Shown: positions 46,192 to 56,339 of the stretch, piece by piece
Numbering within the stretch: the stretch's first letter is position 1
Layout: each line of letters starts with the position of its first letter
NCBI GenBank assembly: GCA_030077755.1
Contig: JAQJZZ010000010.1
Location: forward strand, 248,001-312,000
Reading direction: 5' to 3'
Origin: Filosporella fistucella
Lineage: Eukaryota > Ascomycota > Leotiomycetes > Helotiales
DNA length: 64,000 bases
Notes under the pieces: model-generated
The model's database searches: none
What the model was told of the DNA's origin: nothing
Seen by the model: the letters and a program-made list of their open reading frames with translations, nothing else
Program-made: the position numbers and the translations under genes

Positions 46192-47382
46192 CTATCTCCT
46201 GCGAAATGTGTTCCCCTTATCGATCCACATGTATGGATCATCAATGATTACAAAAGTCTTCAACTTTGCACGTAGTGCTATCTCCTCTGCCACTACGCAA
46301 TTTACCAGGGTAGAACATCGCGCGTACCTCTCCTCTTGGTCACTATGTAACACATATTTCGACAGGTTCTCCAGATAGAGACTAATTGGCGCCTCTCTTT
46401 CCGACGTATTCTGATCATGGCAGTTGAGCAAGACAATCACGATAGAATCCGGCCTTTCAATATAAGGCAGCGAAATACATAATCCCTGGTTCGTTATAGA
46501 GTAAGATTCCGTTCGAAAATGCTTGTACTCGATAATGCCACCAGCTTCAGAGAATTCAGCAGGTGAGGCTGCAAAAAAGCTTCGCCATTCGAGTTGCGTC
46601 GGTAACGCTTGCACCGCCCAAGCGAAGAGACTATGATCATCTGATCTCTGCAATATATGTTCCTGAAGTCGCAAAAAAGCTTTCTCGCCCTCTCCGTAGA
46701 GCAAAGGCATATTAATATCGAAGATTCCCATAAGACAGTATGCTTCATCTTCTCTCCTAGTAGTTATTCTCTTCGAAGCCCATGACATTCGTTGTGCGAC
46801 ACTAAATTCGTGCGGGAACATATGGCCAGCCAACACGGATTTTGGGATACCAGTGATAAGATGGATTGACTCTTGAAGCTCATCCTTGGAACCAAGTCTC
46901 GTCCAATCCATAGAATAAACCTCTAAATATGATGGCGCAATAAGCTCTTGTAGAGTCCAACCTCTGGTGAACCATCTGCTCGACGCAAACTGCTTCTCCC
47001 ACTCTGTCTTGTCACTTGGATGAGTAGCTGGAGGCTGTGGTGGAACATCAGCTAGGAAAGCATAACAGACCCTCGCCCGTTGATACCATCGAAACATCGA
47101 GTTGATTGACTCGGAAAGCTCAGCACTACTTTTCTTATCAATGCAACAGGTATCAATCCAGATATACTTGTGTCCGTCAGCAGCCGCCTGTGCAGCACTC
47201 TTCAGAATCTTGATATAGCCTTGTTTTCGATACCGAGAAACAACTCCGCAATAAGTTTTGCTGGGCATATCTTGAAGTGATACTTCTTCATTGCCCCAGG
47301 TATGCGATAAGATTGCGTAGGGAGGGACATCATTGCCGATGAATTCTTCAAGTTCAAGTGAGGTCGTGTTGATGAGCCACAT
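46192..47382 (-). CDS. HET-domain heterokaryon incompatibility protein 3
   Basis: Single-exon 396-aa protein starting MWLINTTSLELEEFIG. The HET domain has PPYAILSHTWGNEEVSLQDM, then YIWIDTCCIDKKSSAELSES, CYAFLADVPPQP and SSRWFTRGWTLQELIAPSYL. After it come RREDEAYCLMGIFDINMPLL and YGEGEKAFLRLQEHIL, the segment that always follows HET in this subclass. It is much like HET protein 1 (6035-7726) in the first 250 residues but ends ~170 residues earlier, so the C-terminal regions have diverged. Its in vivo role is probably non-self recognition or regulated cell death. Confidence 0.9.
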   Translation of the reverse strand: MWLINTTSLELEEFIGNDVPPYAILSHTWGNEEVSLQDMPSKTYCGVVSRYRKQGYIKILKSAAQAAADGHKYIWIDTCCIDKKSSAELSESINSMFRWYQRARVCYAFLADVPPQPPATHPSDKTEWEKQFASSRWFTRGWTLQELIAPSYLEVYSMDWTRLGSKDELQESIHLITGIPKSVLAGHMFPHEFSVAQRMSWASKRITTRREDEAYCLMGIFDINMPLLYGEGEKAFLRLQEHILQRSDDHSLFAWAVQALPTQLEWRSFFAASPAEFSEAGGIIEYKHFRTESYSITNQGLCISLPYIERPDSIVIVLLNCHDQNTSEREAPISLYLENLSKYVLHSDQEERYARCSTLVNCVVAEEIALRAKLKTFVIIDDPYMWIDKGNTFRRR

Positions 47383-48363
47383 ACTGCGATTTTGCGATAC
47401 TGTGAGGGTAGAACACTAGGCCTTTTGCCTCTGCCGGATTCAATAATCGTGCGTTGCTTTCAACAAAGTCTTCTGTCGTAATTCGAGCTCGCGTCGGCAG
47501 CGACAGTAAGTCGGTGGAGCACAAAGGGATTGAGTAATGAAGCGGTTGAAACTTGCCTTGGTTTATATTTCCCCTCGGCTGGAGGCTCTCATGCCGACCA
47601 ACTCCAGCAAGGCTGGGTTACACAGGATACCTCAGGACACGCTGGGAGGCGGTTTGGTGAAGGTTCTGAGCTGAATGAGGCTTGATTGATCTGTGTACGC
47701 GAGGTCTGGCAATGTTGACACTTGGTCGCTACTCCCCTCAACAACGGGAGTGGGGTTACCTTATCTCGCTGTAGGAGATACCTAGCCAGTACGCAGCCCA
47801 CTACGGGCGCCACAAGTGCCCTGAACTTCTAGCGTGTACAACCTATAAAATATAAAACAAGCACCTTACTCGTTATTCTTTGTTCACCACATTTCAGTAA
47901 TGACGGTGACACGAAGGCATGTGCTGTTCTGAGTGACTCGCTGTTTCAATTGTTACTTCCATGATTCATCTTTTCTGAAAATAATTTTTCATTCAGCAAC
48001 GCTTGCTGCGCTCTTCTCCTAGCACTTTGGATCCTCAAAATTTCTGCAAATTCAGTACGATGAAGGCGACTCTTTTAAGGCTGGACTTGGTCGAAAAGTA
48101 GTCGTAATCTCGCTCATTCAGGCTCTCTGATTGCGTCAATGAAGTGCCCCTCGAAACCTCAGGGTCGTTAACTTACCTGGCTAGTTGTTGCTTTTGAAGT
48201 TCAATCGAATTGGGCATACCAGAAACAAGGTAAGATTGTTAATCCCTCCTCCGTTATTAAATTCGGTGGAATCATTAAAGGGCGCAGATCACACACCCCC
48301 TTCTTCCCTTTCCATTTTCGGGTGTGTCAGCTACACCAAATTGCCCGCTTCCGTTCAGCAAAG
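47383..48363. other. 1-kb intergenic
   Basis: Promoter of HET gene 3. Short frames such as 47589-47813 and 48185-48442 have no support. Confidence 0.4.
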
Positions 48364-48804
48364 TCATTGGCTCGAACTGATCACTAGACTGAGCTTCGCA
48401 GGTCTTATTGCACAATGCTTTGTAACAGCTCCCTTCACTTGAGCCAAACGAGGACTTGGAAATTTCCTTGGACATGATCGGACTTTTCGCTTCTTGATGC
48501 CATTTACACGCTGTTTCTTGGTCTTCTCTCCAAGCTTTAAGCCCTTTGCACCATCTTCTCCGTGCTTCGCCTTCTCGGCCAACCTTCCTGGAGCAAGTCG
48601 GTGAGCCGCTTCAGCTAATCCCTGGCTACTAGAAGGCTCGAAGCTGGGATCCGTTCCATCATCATGGAAGATCGGGGAAAGTGGTTCGTACTCAGTACTC
48701 GTTGAAGACCTAGAATCCTTTTCCTTGCTATTTGTCTTCTTTTCTGTGTCTTTCTCCAGTTTGCCTCCCTCTTTCTGCTCCCAGAATCGACTCGCAAGTG
48801 TCCG
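48364..48804 (-). pseudogene. In-frame extension after an amber codon
   Basis: Directly after the TAG that ends the 270-aa frame (48807-48805), the same frame stays open for 146 more codons. It reads RTLASRFWEQKEGGKLEKDT, then a Ser/Glu/Lys-rich region, and then a basic KKQRVNGIKKRKVRSCPRKF before TGA. The composition looks like protein, not random sequence. Either the TAG is a recent nonsense change, is read through, or is removed by an intron that I could not place well. Kept apart from the upstream frame for that reason. Confidence 0.4.
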
Positions 48805-49617
48805 CTAGAGGTCTAACGTCATCTCAATATTCTTTCGACATGCATTGCATAGCCAAGCGACGGGAAGTTCCCTCCGCGCACTCTCATGACTTGACGACAT
48901 AAACGCGGATGTCGGGCATAGTCTCCTGTATGAAGAGTATATCTCGCACTTCTTTGGTTGTCTATTTGATAGTCCTCTAGAGATAAAGACCACGGATCCA
49001 CTGTCTTGTGGTGTAAGTGAGCATGTTCTACTGAGGCTTGCTGCCTGAGTGCAAGCATGTACAACTTCGAGCGGACCACCACGTGGTTCACCAGTATCAT
49101 CTCTCCTACCCCACTCCATCATCAAAACCCACTCCCATATTTCCCTTGCCTTTTGTTTGAGACCCGCCTTGGAATCAGCTTCTGTTAGCCAGGGTTCAAG
49201 GGATTCGGCCGATGCACATAACGTTTTGAGATTTGTGGTCGTCAGTGCTTGTCGTATTCTTGGATACGCGGCGATTTCAAGCAGGATATATGGGGCTTGG
49301 GATTCTAGAGATGGGTCTGGAGATCCGCTGCGAGTTAGTTCCGCTGACTTTGAGGGATCACCAGTCGTGTTGTTGGCCATTTGAAGTAGAATATATGGCG
49401 CCATAGCTTCCATGTTTGCGTTTATGGATATCTCGCGAGATAGTTCTGCTGGATCTGGAACTCCATGATTTGTTAGGGTTTCACTTGGCAGTGGATTTCC
49501 GCCCTTGTACTCAATCGTGATGCGTCGATCTGGGACTCCAGAATTTGGTAGCGCATACTTGAGAAGTGTCATTTTGTATTTGTCTTCAATCTCGATGCAC
49601 GGATATGCGGGTGCCAT
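48805..49617 (-). CDS. Hypothetical 270-aa protein, possibly truncated by amber
   Basis: Starts MAPAYPCIEIEDKYKMTLLK right after an acceptor-like ttcag, so coding exons may exist upstream (the frame at 49569-49961 reads MMERDWIFVYYEIGTMISKL but does not join in phase). A loosely repeated unit appears: (N/H)(S/H)GVPD at the start and a doubled APYILL(Q/E)(M/I)A near residues 74 and 108. A CxxC (LCNAC) lies just before the stop. No known domain. The stop at 48805 may not be the original end, because the frame continues open beyond it. Confidence 0.5.
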   Translation of the reverse strand: MAPAYPCIEIEDKYKMTLLKYALPNSGVPDRRITIEYKGGNPLPSETLTNHGVPDPAELSREISINANMEAMAPYILLQMANNTTGDPSKSAELTRSGSPDPSLESQAPYILLEIAAYPRIRQALTTTNLKTLCASAESLEPWLTEADSKAGLKQKAREIWEWVLMMEWGRRDDTGEPRGGPLEVVHACTQAASLSRTCSLTPQDSGSVVFISRGLSNRQPKKCEIYSSYRRLCPTSAFMSSSHESARRELPVAWLCNACRKNIEMTLDL

Positions 49618-50023
49618 CTGAAGGCCTGGCTGTGGACAAGGAAGTCAATTGAACGAGTGTGTAATTCTGTTGATAGCAGATAGTGGGATAAAATGTTTGG
49701 CAGTGTATGTATGATTGTGATCTTCGCATTACAGAGAGGGAAAATGGATGAATGCAGTTGATGATAATGCAGGTGGTACCTCGCCCATTTAGGAAGGCAC
49801 GCTAAATCTACACTTTTCCCCAACATCAACTTGACGATGGAGGAGATTGCGAGTATGAGAGTGACTTCAGTTTGAATATTCCTCAATTCCAACTTGGAAA
49901 TCATGGTTCCAATTTCATAGTAAACAAAAATCCAGTCTCTCTCCATCATCCAAATCCTCACCTCCCATCAACTTCCAGCATCCACCACCGTCAGTGATCT
50001 CTACCACTATATCCACCCACTAC
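49618..50023. other. Short intergenic
   Basis: Includes the open frame mentioned for the 270-aa gene; otherwise nothing recognised. Confidence 0.35.
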
Positions 50024-51140
50024 CTAACTACTCTCCTTAACAACCTGCTCCAAAGCCTTAACATAATCCCCCACCTCGCTGGCTCCGTTGATAGTAATAT
50101 CCCTTCTCCTCCCCTCCACCACCACAACAGGCACGCTATCAACTCCATTCCCCCTCTGTTCCATAATCCTCTCCTTCACCTCCGCCAACCCCTCATACTG
50201 ATCCTTCACCACTTTCTTTGCATCTTCCTCACTGATGCCAGCTTCAACACAGGCACTTACCAAAGTCTCTTCAGAAGAAGGATGCTTTTCTTCTTCGAAA
50301 TACTGGTGATAGAGAGATTTGACGATTGCGTCTGCTGCAGCGGGACCAAGTTTGTCTTGGTAGTGCTGGATGATGCGGTGCGAGTTGAGGGTATTGGCTA
50401 CTGTGCCACCGAATTTGTAGTTGATGCCAGCTGAGGCACCGTAGGCCGACATGAGTGTCACATACATCTTCATTTTATCGGGTGAGTTGCCATAGCGGGA
50501 CTTTTGGTACCAGGCATATTTGTCTTCGCCTTCTTGGGTGGCCTCCGGGTAGAGTCTGTGTGGAATAAGTATGTTTCACTGATTTTAAGTTTGGGATAGA
50601 AGAAGAGCCTCTTCGAAGGCGAAAAGTATGGCTAAGTGGAGATCAATGCGAACAGGTATAAGTACTTACTGGTAAGGGAGGTACTTGATGCTGAAATTCA
50701 CCTTTGAAGACGCATCTGTCTCTCGTACCAACCGGAGAGCTAGTCATCTTAGCGACTGTAACACAAAATTCGGTAAGAATATGGGAGCATCAAGTGAAGG
50801 ACGAGATATTGGAAGACAACATGTGACTGATCACATGACCCTCCCGCCCTCACAACTCCGTAACACCTCGGGTGAGATCTGACGAATTTGCGAAATGGAT
50901 ACCAAGATAGAGCGAAAAAGCATCCTGCTTACCTTCATCGAGTCTATGCAACGTAGCGTACAGTCAACTTTTAATTCTCCCATATTAACACCCACCAAGC
51001 TTACTCACCTCTTCTTTGCAAGATATGTCCTGAATTCAAAAAATCAATAACTCGTATTACCAGCAACCTTTTCAAATCATGTGAGACACTTACCAAGGGC
51101 AGATGGTGTCCAGGGTGAAACTTATGGTTGAATCGTACAT
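50024..51140 (-). CDS. DsbA/FrnE-like thioredoxin-fold protein
   Basis: Five exons (51140-51094, 51029-51009, 50943-50933, 50739-50670, 50555-50024) join in phase to 226 aa; exons 2 and 3 are only 21 and 11 nt. The product starts MYDSTISFTLDTICPWTYLA and runs on through KKRLDEALRLVRETD, LPYQLYPEATQEGEDKYAWY, SAYGASAGINYKFGG, TLNSHRIIQHYQDKLG and ends in the fold's VPVVVVEGRRRDITINGA cis-Pro strand. This is the 2-hydroxychromene-isomerase/FrnE branch. The usual CPxC redox motif is CPWT here, so it keeps one cysteine and is unlikely to act as a disulfide oxidase; a glutathione-linked or isomerase role is more likely. Automatic gene calls will easily miss the microexons and lose the active-site part. 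Confidence 0.85.
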
Positions 51141-52282
51141 GTTGTGAGGTGAGTTGCCAGGTTTTTTTGGGGGGAATACGAGGTATGGAGGGAGGGAGTA
51201 GAGCCGAGACCGAGGAAGGCTTCAAAGGATTGAATAGTAAGCGTGTAGTAGTAAGCGTGTGAAAATTGGAAGATAATTCCAATTCATTTACAATTATATC
51301 GAGTGCTGATGGATGATTATAAAGAACCCAAAAATGTTGTATTGTATGTATGAAGCAGGTATTTCTCAGCAAAGAGTTGAAGCAATCCAAACCTCATGCC
51401 ACCCCCAGCCGTTACCCCGCGGCTCTGTGGCGTCATATGATTTGTCATCCCATTGGTCCAGCATTCTCATCATCACCAGCCACAATATATTCTTCTCTGA
51501 AGCGAGAGTTTTCTATCACCTTATCTTGCATCACACCGCATCAACATCTGCTTTCTGAGAATAGAATGCGGCTTCAAGTCTGGAGCCGAGACGTGACTAA
51601 GACATTTTCTCGTAACGTTCCTCACAAACCGATTCAATAGTTGAAAGTGAGTCGGAGGTCGTGATAGAGTTGGCTGTGCCGACATACTCCGGAGTCCGTA
51701 TAGAAAGTTTTTGTTAGTACTCGGCGCAACAATGGCTGTTTTCCGTTCGCAAAGCTTAAAGATGACGGAGACCACCAAAAATAACATCAACTACTGAGGC
51801 TCAGGTACTTTCTTCCAGCCTTACCAGCCATTTAGTATGGCGGAACAGCCGATGCTACTTGTTCTCGCGGTTTCTTTGGTTCCTCGTGTTTGCCACAATC
51901 CCTGCTTGTGCAGCTCAGCCACACGGAGCGCCCTCCTGTCCCTGATTTGCCTCCTCGCCTAATTGGCTGAGCAGCTCGTCGTCACGCGTTTTCTACTCAC
52001 CTTCATGCTGTATCACCCAACCTGCCGATTTGGGTCGGGAGTTACCAAGTATAAAGTTACGAAGCTCCTTCCCTCACTCGTATTTCATCTGCATCAACGC
52101 AACTTCCTTACAAACACATATATACTACTTGAGATCTCCAACACTGTCGTTTCCAGATCATCTTAACAAACAATCAACAACACACAAGCACTCGACACAG
52201 ATCAACTGTTCTTGGATTCCTACCATTACACATTCATACACTACCTCAATTGATCACTGAATACATATCCGATCCATTCATC
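51141..52282. promoter_or_regulatory. Divergent intergenic between DsbA-like and GPI-protein genes
   Basis: A catatatact TATA-like box at about 52116-52125 precedes the wall-protein ATG by about 160 bases, followed by a long AC/TC-rich leader. This fits a strongly expressed wall protein. Confidence 0.4.
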
Positions 52283-53180
52283 ATGAAGTACACTACAGTT
52301 TTTGTTCTTGCTTCTGCTGCTCTTGCCTCTGCTCAAGGTCCTGTATAGTAAGTGCATCTACATGATTCTGCCCATCATGACATCAACTAACACTTCACAG
52401 CAACCAGACAACCGGTCAGTTCATCTGCCCTGCCGGTATTCCTGAAGGAGCCTTCTGCGCCGGTTCATCTCTCTCCACCAACATCATCATTCGATGCCAC
52501 AAAGGCATAGGACAACCCGGTAACTGCAATGACAACCTCGCCGGTTACCCACCAAGAGGTGTTCAACCTTCTCAATGCTGGCAATCAAGCGATGCTGCTG
52601 GTGATGCTGCTTGTAGCAAGAAGTAAGTTAAGATCCTCTTCGAAAGCTTTCTAATCTAACATCCTTCAGCTGCATAGTCTATGGAGCCTCTGGCAATGCA
52701 AACGGAACCTTCACTCTTCCAGGCTGCACGCCAACATACACTGAAACCTCTACTACTCCAACTCCAACACCAACTGGCAATGGAACAACCATCACATACA
52801 CCGGTACCACAACTTGCACAACTGACGGAACAACTACAACTAAGACATTCACCACCACTTATTGCCCAACAACTGATACTCTCTCCACTGTCACCATTCC
52901 AACCACTCCATATCCAACACTCCTTCCTACAGGATACCCAACTGGTGGTCAATCTTCTGTCCCAGGCAATGGTACAAACCCAACAGGAGGCAATGGTAAC
53001 AACGGCAATGGTGCAACATCATCCCGCTCTGCCACAGCCACACCAGTCGGCCCAACTGCTTCTGCATCTTCCCCAGCTTCTTTCACCGGAGGCGCAATGT
53101 CCAACTTCGGTGGCGGCATGACAAACGCGGCAGGCGCAGGTCTTGGCGCAGTCGCCATCTTCGTTGCTTACTTCTTGTAA
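52283..53180 (+). CDS. GPI-anchored Thr-rich cell-wall protein
   Basis: Three exons (52283-52347, 52401-52622, 52670-53180) join in phase to 265 aa. A signal peptide (MKYTTVFVLASAALASAQG) is followed by a ~90-residue Cys-containing domain (FICPAGIPEGAFCAG, RCHKGIGQPGNCNDNLAGYP, QCWQSSDAAGDAACSKNC). A Thr/Pro/Ser-rich stalk likely heavily O-mannosylated comes next (TSTTPTPTPTGNG, then TTTKTFTTTYCPTTDTLST), then a Gly/Asn/Ser linker. The end is a hydrophobic C-terminus (GAGLGAVAIFVAYFL), with small residues upstream as a likely omega site. It is probably held at the plasma membrane or wall. The domain resembles those of other ascomycete surface proteins, but I cannot name a family. Confidence 0.85.
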
Positions 53181-54770
53181 GCACTGCATCTGCATTTGAT
53201 TTCAGCGATGGCGTTCGGACTTGGCTTGGGAATTACGACCTCGCGCATACACGATTGCGCACTTCGCTTCTGATAATGATGTTTGGCTGCTTGAGTCCCG
53301 AAGGTGGTTGTCGGGCAGTCTGTTAGACTTTTAATGTATGATTACGAGGCATGACTCGACTGAACTGGCTCCGCTTGAGCTACGATTAGAATAATACTTA
53401 ATGGGGTAGAGAATATATTTACTGAAGAGTACAAATTTCAGTCTTGCAATTGTGATTCCTTCTCTTGTCGTGACCTGTTTGTTGTCTTGTATCAACACAC
53501 TACCCCACCAATGACCCCGCTATCACCACCGTCAACCTCACAAAATTTTCAAACTCTACCATTACTCCCAATGCATCAACGGTAATGCTCCAAAATATCC
53601 CCATCAACATCAACACCAACACCACTATCTAATCAACCGCATCTCATACATTACAATACCTTATTCAAAGCATAAAAACGACGCTCCGCTGACCCTCTGG
53701 GGGCCACTGCCGTGGAGGCTGTCTTTCATCTCACATTTCAAGGAGAACTAATTTCGATTTTTCGTGCGTTTATATATAGCATAAGGGGGTTATAGCACAT
53801 TTAAGCAATGTCTTGTGGATAGTTGGCGATAAGATATCTTAGGGGTAGGGGGTTGGATATAGTGGTGGTTGTTACGTAAGGTCAGTTGGAGCGAGATGTG
53901 TGCAGTAGATAGGTAGGTAGGTGGATAGAGAGGAGGAAAGGGGAGGAGGGAAGGGGAGGAGGTGGAAGGGATTTGGGATTTGGGATTTGGGATTTGGAAA
54001 CGTGTGTACTGTGCTAAATCTTCGGTGTCTAAGATGAGATAATGCGGTATTAAGGGAGGAGAAATCTGTTTCTATATATTATTTCTGAAAGTCGTTTGAT
54101 TATTTATCTGCCTATAGCCCGTTCTATCACTCGACTTCTTCTTCCACTTCGCTCGGTCGCCTATCTGTCAATCTATTATTAATCGTCTCCCTCTCACTTG
54201 ATACGATGCCCTCAACACTATGCTTGTATCTCCATATACCCCGTCTCCCATCTCCAGTCTCCAACCTACTATCCATTACCTCATGCACCCTCTCAAAAAT
54301 ATAGCAAATCTGTCTCTCTATCTATTTATATACAAGAACTCATCCACCCCTCCCGCTCCCCCTCTTACAAAAAACTTTAACTACTACCCTTCTATCCTTC
54401 CTTTTACCCAGCTATCGCCACCAAAGCGCTACTCCTAATAATACAAAAGATAAATTTTCTCATATCCCGCTATAGTAAAGAAATATTACACACCTCCTAC
54501 TCCCCTATCACTATCCGATGAGACGAGGTAACCAAATGAAAGAAACTAAGTGGAAAAGAGAGCCAGAACGCCAAAGGTATTGCATTGCCATACAGTGAAA
54601 GAGACTCCAGTGTGCGGTGGGAAAGTTCCGGACAATTGCGAGATGAGATGAGATAAGACAAAAGAGACCAGATGCACGCACGCTTGCTGAAAAACGGGGC
54701 AATAATGAGGAAAGTAGCAAAAATGTGGTGAAGAAGTGGTGGAAAAGAAGTGTAGGCAGGGGATACCACA
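53181..54770. other. 1.6-kb intergenic with a G-rich repeat
   Basis: Between convergent genes. Plus strand turns strongly purine-rich from 53926 to 54000. The short frames near 54198-54784 have no support. Confidence 0.45.
53968..53997 (+). repeat. (GGGATTT)4 heptamer repeat, potential G-quadruplex
   Basis: Four GGG triplets separated by ATTT, ending in GG, after a 40-base AG-only tract (53929-53970 nearly all purine). The spacing meets the simple rule for an intramolecular G-quadruplex. Confidence 0.7.
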
Positions 54771-56339
54771 TCAAGGCGAAACAAGAGCTTCTATCCCCCT
54801 CCTATTCCCATTACCACCCCTCCCCCTAACCGTCCCGACCACACCTCTCAATCCCCCCAACGCACCCATCAACAACCCCGTCCCAATCCTCTTCCCACCG
54901 ATCCTCCACTTATCCTCCCCCGGTATCAACGCACTAATAGTCCTATCCGAGCCTTCAGAAACCGTACTATTCCTCCCTCTTCTCGCCGCTTTCTGTTCTT
55001 CTGGCGCAGGAGGAATATAAGATGTACTCTGGAATTCAGTCGGTATCCTGGGCACAGGCGGGACCTCGTTTGCTCTGTTGAAGTGTCGGAGACGGGACAT
55101 ATTTGGAACGCTGGAGGCTTTGGTGAGTTTATGCGCGGGTTCTGGTTTGGGTGGTGGAGAGGGAAGAGGTGGCTCGATGAGGGAGGATGAGGAGGTGGTG
55201 ATTAAGGGGCCGAGCCAGGTGAGAGGGGCGGATTCTTCTTCTTCTTCTTGTTGTTTGGCCATTGCTATCTCGAGAGGGTGTTTAGGTCTGATGCCCCTAC
55301 CCACACCTACACCTAGACTTCCATTTCGATTGCGTTTGGCAGTTAATGAAGGGGCGCGGAAAGGAGGTATTGGATTGACAGCTTGTTGTTGTTGCTCGCG
55401 GGTGGGAGTGAGGACTGGGATCTGGCTTCGAAATGCCATTTCTAGGATGCGAAGGTGTTCTGCGTCGGTATTTTCCACAGAGTCCGGACTTTCGAGAGCT
55501 ACACCTTCGTCGTTGATATCTGCATTGAACTTTGCTACTGTTTCAGGAGCGAGATCCACCTCGTTTATCGAGTACCCCTCCATCATTCTCTGCCGTAGTT
55601 TGCGTGGGAATTGATCCCCTTTAGCGTTCATGAATTGGATCAAGAATTTCCGTATTTCACGGAATTCTTGCGCTTTTCGTAACTTTTGTGCGTTGATTTG
55701 TTGTTCGGTGGGAGGTCTGAGGAGTGATGATGAGGCGACTGAAGATGAGATACCGCTAGGGGACATATCATTGTGGCATGAGGCGGGTAGAGAAACCGTT
55801 GAATTTGTGCGTGAGGCTCTGATTCGAAGAAATGGATTTGAAGATTTGGTCTCTGGAACTTCCTCCTCTGGGCTGGTGACTATGATTGTAACCGGAGCAA
55901 GAGGGGAATTTTTGAAAATTGTTGAGGTTGAACTTTTGTTTCGACGTCGGAGGGATTTTGGGTTGGACACTTTCCCATCTGATATATATGCCACAACAGC
56001 GGGGTTGTAATCCAGCATGATTGATGCATCATATAGAGATTCTCGTTCCGGTTTCGTCTTCTTCGCGGCTTTACTCAAGCTGACTACAATGTCGTCGGAA
56101 ATTGGTCGTATTGTTGGTGAGATTTCTTCCCCCTCATTTTCATTCCGGATTTCCATCACCGTCACATCTACTCCCTTCAATGTCCCTCCGGTAGAAGTTC
56201 GTTCCAATTGCACTGGTCTAGCTGGTTCATCGATTTCTGTAACTTGGATATCCTCCTTCTCATTCTCTGGTGTACCCCGTCTACTTCCATCTTTCTCATT
56301 CTTCCCCTCTGGCGTCCTACATATGTCAGCTTCATTCAT
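54771..56339 (-). CDS. Hypothetical disordered 522-aa protein
   Basis: Intact single-exon frame from MNEADICRTPEGKNEKDGSR. Highly charged and Ser/Pro-rich, with one helical, probably structured core: EQQINAQKLRKAQEFREIRK, FLIQFMNAKGDQFPRKLRQRM, NADINDEGVALESPDS, HLRILEMAFRSQIPVL. Pro-rich stretches (PPLPSPPPKPEP) could bind SH3 or WW domains. No membrane segment or known domain. An upstream frame on the same strand with ATG near 56473 (MTFIGSLKFLDVWTWEGKTT, then NKRIYEVLCLDRIGRAGI) precedes a GTGAGT donor and may be a first exon, but I could not close the phase. Confidence 0.65.
   Translation of the reverse strand: MNEADICRTPEGKNEKDGSRRGTPENEKEDIQVTEIDEPARPVQLERTSTGGTLKGVDVTVMEIRNENEGEEISPTIRPISDDIVVSLSKAAKKTKPERESLYDASIMLDYNPAVVAYISDGKVSNPKSLRRRNKSSTSTIFKNSPLAPVTIIVTSPEEEVPETKSSNPFLRIRASRTNSTVSLPASCHNDMSPSGISSSVASSSLLRPPTEQQINAQKLRKAQEFREIRKFLIQFMNAKGDQFPRKLRQRMMEGYSINEVDLAPETVAKFNADINDEGVALESPDSVENTDAEHLRILEMAFRSQIPVLTPTREQQQQAVNPIPPFRAPSLTAKRNRNGSLGVGVGRGIRPKHPLEIAMAKQQEEEEESAPLTWLGPLITTSSSSLIEPPLPSPPPKPEPAHKLTKASSVPNMSRLRHFNRANEVPPVPRIPTEFQSTSYIPPAPEEQKAARRGRNSTVSEGSDRTISALIPGEDKWRIGGKRIGTGLLMGALGGLRGVVGTVRGRGGNGNRRGIEALVSP

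Noticed and set aside
49569..49961. Minus-strand frame MMERDWIFVYYEIG... as a first exon of the 270-aa gene
   Set aside because: Its GTACCA donor leaves two bases over while the acceptor before MAPAYP needs phase 0, so it cannot be joined as seen.
52681..53158. Gln/Pro-rich plus-strand and Cys/Ala-rich minus-strand frames in the GPI-protein gene
   Set aside because: Shadow frames of the Thr-rich stalk repeats; the spliced frame has signal peptide and GPI tail.
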